Shown here piece after piece: positions 61,085 through 64,000 of a stretch of DNA of 64,000 bases. Made by a program: the position numbers and the translations under genes. This DNA comes from Afipia sp. 64-13 (GTDB taxonomy: Bacteria; Pseudomonadota; Alphaproteobacteria; Rhizobiales; Xanthobacteraceae): assembly GCA_001897755.1 (NCBI GenBank), contig MKUJ01000013.1, positions 59,256-123,255 of the forward strand, in the 5' to 3' direction. Position 1 is the stretch's first letter. Every line of letters starts with the position of its first letter. The notes under the pieces were generated by a model. It did no database searches. It was not told the origin of the DNA and saw only the letters and a program-made list of their open reading frames with translations.

Positions 61085-61931
61085 TGATCGCGGCGTTGAG
61101 CTCGCCGCCATAGACGAAGATCGCGGCGATGAAATACAGGAACACCAGCGCGATCACGACCGAGGCGAGGCCCGCATAGGTCGTGACGTAATTGCCGGCG
61201 AAACGCGCGAGATATTGTCCGAAGCCCATGGCCGACGCCAGCGAGGCGACCAGGGTGAAGACGATGCCGGGCAGAATGTCGCGAAACCGGCGCCGTCCCG
61301 CCGGCAGCCAGGCATGCAGCACGATCAGCGCGGCGGCGAGCGAGACGATGGCGATGCCATAGCGCGCGACGGTGAGCATGTTTTCCTTCGGCTCGACGAT
61401 CAGCGGAATGTAGCGCCGCGCGGCGGCGAGCAGCAGCGGTCCGAGCACGATCAGAAGCGCCAGCGCCAGCGCGACGAAGGCCGCGATCAGCGTGTAGCCG
61501 ATCGATTCCAGCCGCAGCCAGTACCAGCTTCGCAGCTCGGTCACGCTGTAGGCGCGGTTCAGCGCGACGCGCAGGCTCTCGATGCCGTTGGAGGCGAAAT
61601 AGATCGAGAGCACGAGGCCGACGGTGAAGGCGTCGCCGCGCGTCGTCGTCAGCACGTTGTGGATTTCCCCCGCCAGCGCGTCGGCGACCTGCGCCGGCCA
61701 GGTTTGCAGCATCAGGCTCGCGGCCTGGTCGGCAAGATCCTTGGAGCCGAAAAAGCCGGCGAGCGAGGTCAGCACGATCAGGAACGGAAACAGCGCCATC
61801 AGCGACGAGAGCGCGATATGGCTCGCGATCGCCCAGCCGTCGTCGGCCAGAAAGGCGTCCAGCGCGTCGCGCCCGACGCGGAATGCATAGCGAAGCGGCT
61901 TCACATCAATTCCCAATTCCGGAACGCTCAC
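61020..61931 (-). CDS. YihY/BrkB family membrane protein
   Basis: A 303-residue integral membrane protein of the YihY (formerly ribonuclease BN) family. The conserved N-terminal helix block is DGWAIASHIALSSLMALFPFLIVL. FASNGIESLRVALNRAY and GFGQYLARFAGNYVTTYAGLASVVIALVFLYF are family signatures near the middle and end. About six helices. Function uncertain; some relatives affect serum resistance or transport. Its 3' end overlaps the convergent kinase gene by 65 bases. Confidence 0.88.
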   Translation of the reverse strand: MSVPELGIDVKPLRYAFRVGRDALDAFLADDGWAIASHIALSSLMALFPFLIVLTSLAGFFGSKDLADQAASLMLQTWPAQVADALAGEIHNVLTTTRGDAFTVGLVLSIYFASNGIESLRVALNRAYSVTELRSWYWLRLESIGYTLIAAFVALALALLIVLGPLLLAAARRYIPLIVEPKENMLTVARYGIAIVSLAAALIVLHAWLPAGRRRFRDILPGIVFTLVASLASAMGFGQYLARFAGNYVTTYAGLASVVIALVFLYFIAAIFVYGGELNAAIIKSRLPRGMSLQQAQSPAPGD

Positions 61932-62069
61932 GGTAACGTGGGCCGTCCGGGAAGTCGCGCTGTTTCCGGCGGAGCCGGAGGCTCAGTCCGGCATGACGGC
62001 GGTGCCCGGCAGGCATGAAAGAAGGAATAGGGACTTGGGGGCGAAGTTCCGGAGTGTTATGTACGCTCC

Positions 62070-62261
62070 ATGTCATTTCTCAGCGGTATCGCCCTTCCCA
62101 TCGCGCTCGGCGCCGTGACGCTCGTGCTCCTGATGGGGCTCGCCAACATGATGCGTGGCGGCTCGCCCGATACCTCGCAGCGCCTGATGCGGTTGCGCGT
62201 CCTGTTCCAGTTCATCGCCATCGTGATCGCGATGTGCGCGGTTTGGGCAATGGGACGCTAG
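62070..62261 (+). CDS. HIG1-domain-like twin-helix membrane protein
   Basis: A 63-residue protein with two hydrophobic segments (IALPIALGAVTLVLLMGLANM; RVLFQFIAIVIAMCAVWAM) joined by MMRGGSPDTSQRLMRLR. This is the layout and R-x-M-R-x-R-V-x-x-Q motif of HIG1/hypoxia-induced proteins. In alphaproteobacteria and mitochondria such proteins associate with respiratory complexes, notably cytochrome c oxidase. It precedes a cobalamin adenosyltransferase by 24 bases, so the two may be co-transcribed. Confidence 0.85.
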   Translation: MSFLSGIALPIALGAVTLVLLMGLANMMRGGSPDTSQRLMRLRVLFQFIAIVIAMCAVWAMGR

Positions 62262-62285
62262 CAGGACGGCGCACGGACAAATCCC

Positions 62286-62858
62286 ATGGTCGTGCTCAAC
62301 AAGATCTACACCCGGACCGGCGATGACGGCACCACGGCGCTCGGCAGCGGCGAGCGTCGCGCGAAATACGATCTGCGTGTTGCCGCCTGCGGCGCCGCCG
62401 ACGAGATCAATGCCGCGATCGGCGTCGCGCGGCTGCACCTTGCCGGACTGCCGCAGATCGATGCGATGCTGGCGCGGGTGCAGAACGATCTGTTCGATCT
62501 CGGCGCCGATTTCACGGTGCCGCAGCGTGACGGCAAGGCCGAGCGGCTGCGCGTCGTGCCGGCGCAGGTGGAACGGCTGGAACACGATATCGACGCGCTC
62601 AATGCCGGACTGGCGCCGCTCAATTCCTTCATTCTGCCCGGCGGCTCGGCGGCCGCGGCCTATCTGCATCTGGCGCGGACCATCTGCCGGCGCGGCGAGC
62701 GCACCGCGGTGGAATTGGCGGCGCTGCCGGACGAGCCGGTCAGCGCGGCGGCCTTGCAATATCTCAACCGGCTTTCGGATTTCCTGTTCGTCGCCGCGCG
62801 CGTCGCCAACGGCAATGGTGCGAGCGACGTGCTTTGGGTACCGGGGCAGAACAGGTGA
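62286..62858 (+). CDS. Cob(I)alamin adenosyltransferase, PduO type
   Basis: A 190-residue trimeric ATP:cob(I)alamin adenosyltransferase that makes coenzyme B12. The ATP-binding N-terminus is KIYTRTGDDGTTALGSGERRAK. The active-site block is FILPGGSAAAAYLHLARTICRRGER, followed by YLNRLSDFLFVAAR. No B12 riboswitch is visible upstream. It is downstream of the HIG1-like gene and upstream of etfBA. Confidence 0.93.
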   Translation: MVVLNKIYTRTGDDGTTALGSGERRAKYDLRVAACGAADEINAAIGVARLHLAGLPQIDAMLARVQNDLFDLGADFTVPQRDGKAERLRVVPAQVERLEHDIDALNAGLAPLNSFILPGGSAAAAYLHLARTICRRGERTAVELAALPDEPVSAAALQYLNRLSDFLFVAARVANGNGASDVLWVPGQNR

Positions 62859-62978
62859 ACGGCCGTGGTCGGGTTTCGATGGTCGAGCTCAAAGGATCGC
62901 CGGGCTCAGCCGCGTTGACCCGGCGATGCGGGACCTTTAGGTTCCGCGCGCAGTGAGGCGATATTCAAAGGGGAACCG

Positions 62979-63725
62979 ATGAAGGTTCTGGTGCCGGTCA
63001 AGCGAGTTATCGACTTCAACGTCAAGGTCCGGGTCAAGAGCGACGGAACGGGCGTCGAATTGACCAATGTCAAAATGTCGATGAACCCGTTCGATGAAAT
63101 TGCCGTCGAAGAGGCGTTGCGGCTGAAGGAAGCCGGCAAGGCGAGCGAAGTGGTGGTGGTCTCGATCGGCCCGGCGCAGGCGGCGGAAACCATCCGCACC
63201 GGCCTTGCGATGGGCGCGGATCGCGGCGTGCACGTCAAGGTCGACGGCCCTGTCGAGCCGCTCGCCGTCGCCAAGCTGCTCAAGGGCGTGGCCGAGGAAG
63301 AGAAGCCCGGCCTGATCATTCTCGGCAAGCAGGCGATCGATGACGATTGCAATCAGACCGGCCAGATGCTCGCCGCATTGCTCGGCTGGGGCCAGGCGAC
63401 ATTCGCTTCCAAGCTCGAGGTCGAAGGCGCGGATTTCAAGGTGACGCGCGAGGTCGATGGCGGCTTGCAGACCGTCAAGATCAAGGGACCGGCGATCGTC
63501 ACCACGGATTTGCGCCTCAACGAACCGCGCTACGCGAGCCTGCCCAACATCATGAAGGCGAAGAAGAAGCCGATCGACGAGAAGAGCGCCGAACATTACG
63601 GCGTCGATCTCGCGCCGCATCTCGAAATTCTCAAGACGTCGGAGCCGCCGGGCCGCAAGGGGGGCGTCAAGGTCGGTTCGGTGCCTGAACTGGTGTCAAA
63701 ACTCGCCGAAGCGGGGGTGCTGTAA
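62979..63725 (+). CDS. etfB: Electron transfer flavoprotein beta subunit
   Basis: A 248-residue AMP-binding subunit of ETF, which carries electrons from acyl-CoA dehydrogenases to ETF-quinone oxidoreductase. The family signature [23 protein letters not shown]-like region is present (with K-x-K-G-P-A-I), along with [15 protein letters not shown] and the AMP-contact segment [17 protein letters not shown]. The next gene starts one base after its stop. The fatty-acid ligase fadD at 45992 belongs to the same beta-oxidation route, though unlinked. Confidence 0.95.
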   Translation: MKVLVPVKRVIDFNVKVRVKSDGTGVELTNVKMSMNPFDEIAVEEALRLKEAGKASEVVVVSIGPAQAAETIRTGLAMGADRGVHVKVDGPVEPLAVAKLLKGVAEEEKPGLIILGKQAIDDDCNQTGQMLAALLGWGQATFASKLEVEGADFKVTREVDGGLQTVKIKGPAIVTTDLRLNEPRYASLPNIMKAKKKPIDEKSAEHYGVDLAPHLEILKTSEPPGRKGGVKVGSVPELVSKLAEAGVL

Positions 63726-63726
63726 C

Positions 63727-64000
63727 ATGACCACGCTGCTGATGGCGGATCACGCCGGCGACGCTCTCAAGGATTCGACCGCCAAGGCGCTCACCGCCGC
63801 GCTCGCGCTTGGCGGCGAGGTGCATGTTCTGGTGGCGGGCCAGAACGCCAAGGGCGCGGCTGATGCCGCCGCCAAGCTTTCGGGCGTCGCCAAGGTGCTG
63901 CTCGCGGACGATGCCGCCTATGCGCATGATCTCGCCGAGCCGCTGGCCGCGCTGATCGTGTCGCTGGCGCCGAACTATGACGCCATCGTCGCGCCGGCGA
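63727..64000 (+). CDS. etfA: Electron transfer flavoprotein alpha subunit, 3' partial
   Basis: The first 91 codons of the FAD-binding subunit. MTTLLMADHAGDALKDSTAK is followed by ALALGGEVHVLVAG and LSGVAKVLLADDAAYAH, the usual EtfA N-terminal alpha/beta domain. The gene runs off the right edge. Spacing of one base from etfB shows translational coupling. Confidence 0.93.
   Translation, partial: MTTLLMADHAGDALKDSTAKALTAALALGGEVHVLVAGQNAKGAADAAAKLSGVAKVLLADDAAYAHDLAEPLAALIVSLAPNYDAIVAPA

Noticed and set aside
62262-62285. B12 riboswitch before the cobalamin adenosyltransferase
   Set aside because: Only 24 bases separate it from the upstream gene and no B12-box-like sequence is visible there or before 62070.

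Overview
The window is about 64 kb of GC-rich chromosome from an alphaproteobacterium. It is most likely a member of the Nitrobacteraceae (Bradyrhizobium, Rhodopseudomonas, Afipia, Nitrobacter clade). The reasons are an EcfG/NepR/PhyR stress locus beside a CHASE-HWE kinase, a Tad/Cpa pilus locus, a fused CysN-CysC, an NdvA-type glucan exporter, a DUF2865 protein, and several families of intergenic palindromic repeats typical of this clade. Species cannot be fixed from sequence reading alone. I saw no rRNA, transposase, prophage or CRISPR array. One tRNA (Leu, anticodon CAA) is present.

Layout. 1-3881: end of a yejBEF peptide ABC importer. 4182-6414: NlpC/P60 hydrolase and M17 aminopeptidase. 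6790-18625: Tad pilus locus. It has tadD (+), then tadC-tadB-cpaF-cpaE-cpaD-cpaC and cpaA-small ORF-pilA on the minus strand, with divergent cpaB-tadE-tadE2 on plus. 18817-21069: cold-shock protein, IF-1 and a DEAD-box helicase. 21759-25346: general stress response core (sensor kinase, ecfG, nepR, phyR). 25560-30237: small envelope proteins, an L,D-transpeptidase, an AI-2E-type permease, a DUF883 protein and a holin-like membrane protein, several under EcfG-type promoters. 30358-32526: malate synthase G. 32907-42264: sulfate assimilation island (cysNC-cysD-ferredoxin on minus; cysG-cysH and sbp-cysT-cysW-cysA on plus). 42332-53933: CAP lipoprotein, 3-hydroxybutyrate dehydrogenase, flippase, acyl-CoA ligase, D,D-carboxypeptidase, NdvA, HisE and others. 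54027-64000: dodecin, tRNA-Leu, DsbB, PsiF-like and related secreted proteins, HNH protein, AlkA-like glycosylase, GluQ, a soluble hybrid kinase with a histone-like head, BrkB, a HIG1-type small membrane protein, PduO-type adenosyltransferase, etfB and the start of etfA.

The most coherent hidden signal is a local EcfG regulon. Exact GGAAC-N16-CGTT promoters stand in front of the stress kinase region (21392), a secreted unknown (25500), a DUF883 protein (29274) and dodecin (54278-54302, minus). Near-matches lie before nepR, a 53-residue membrane protein, the L,D-transpeptidase and a Tyr/Gly-rich secreted protein. Two small genes (57 and 53 codons) that a 60-residue cutoff would miss are annotated from the sequence.
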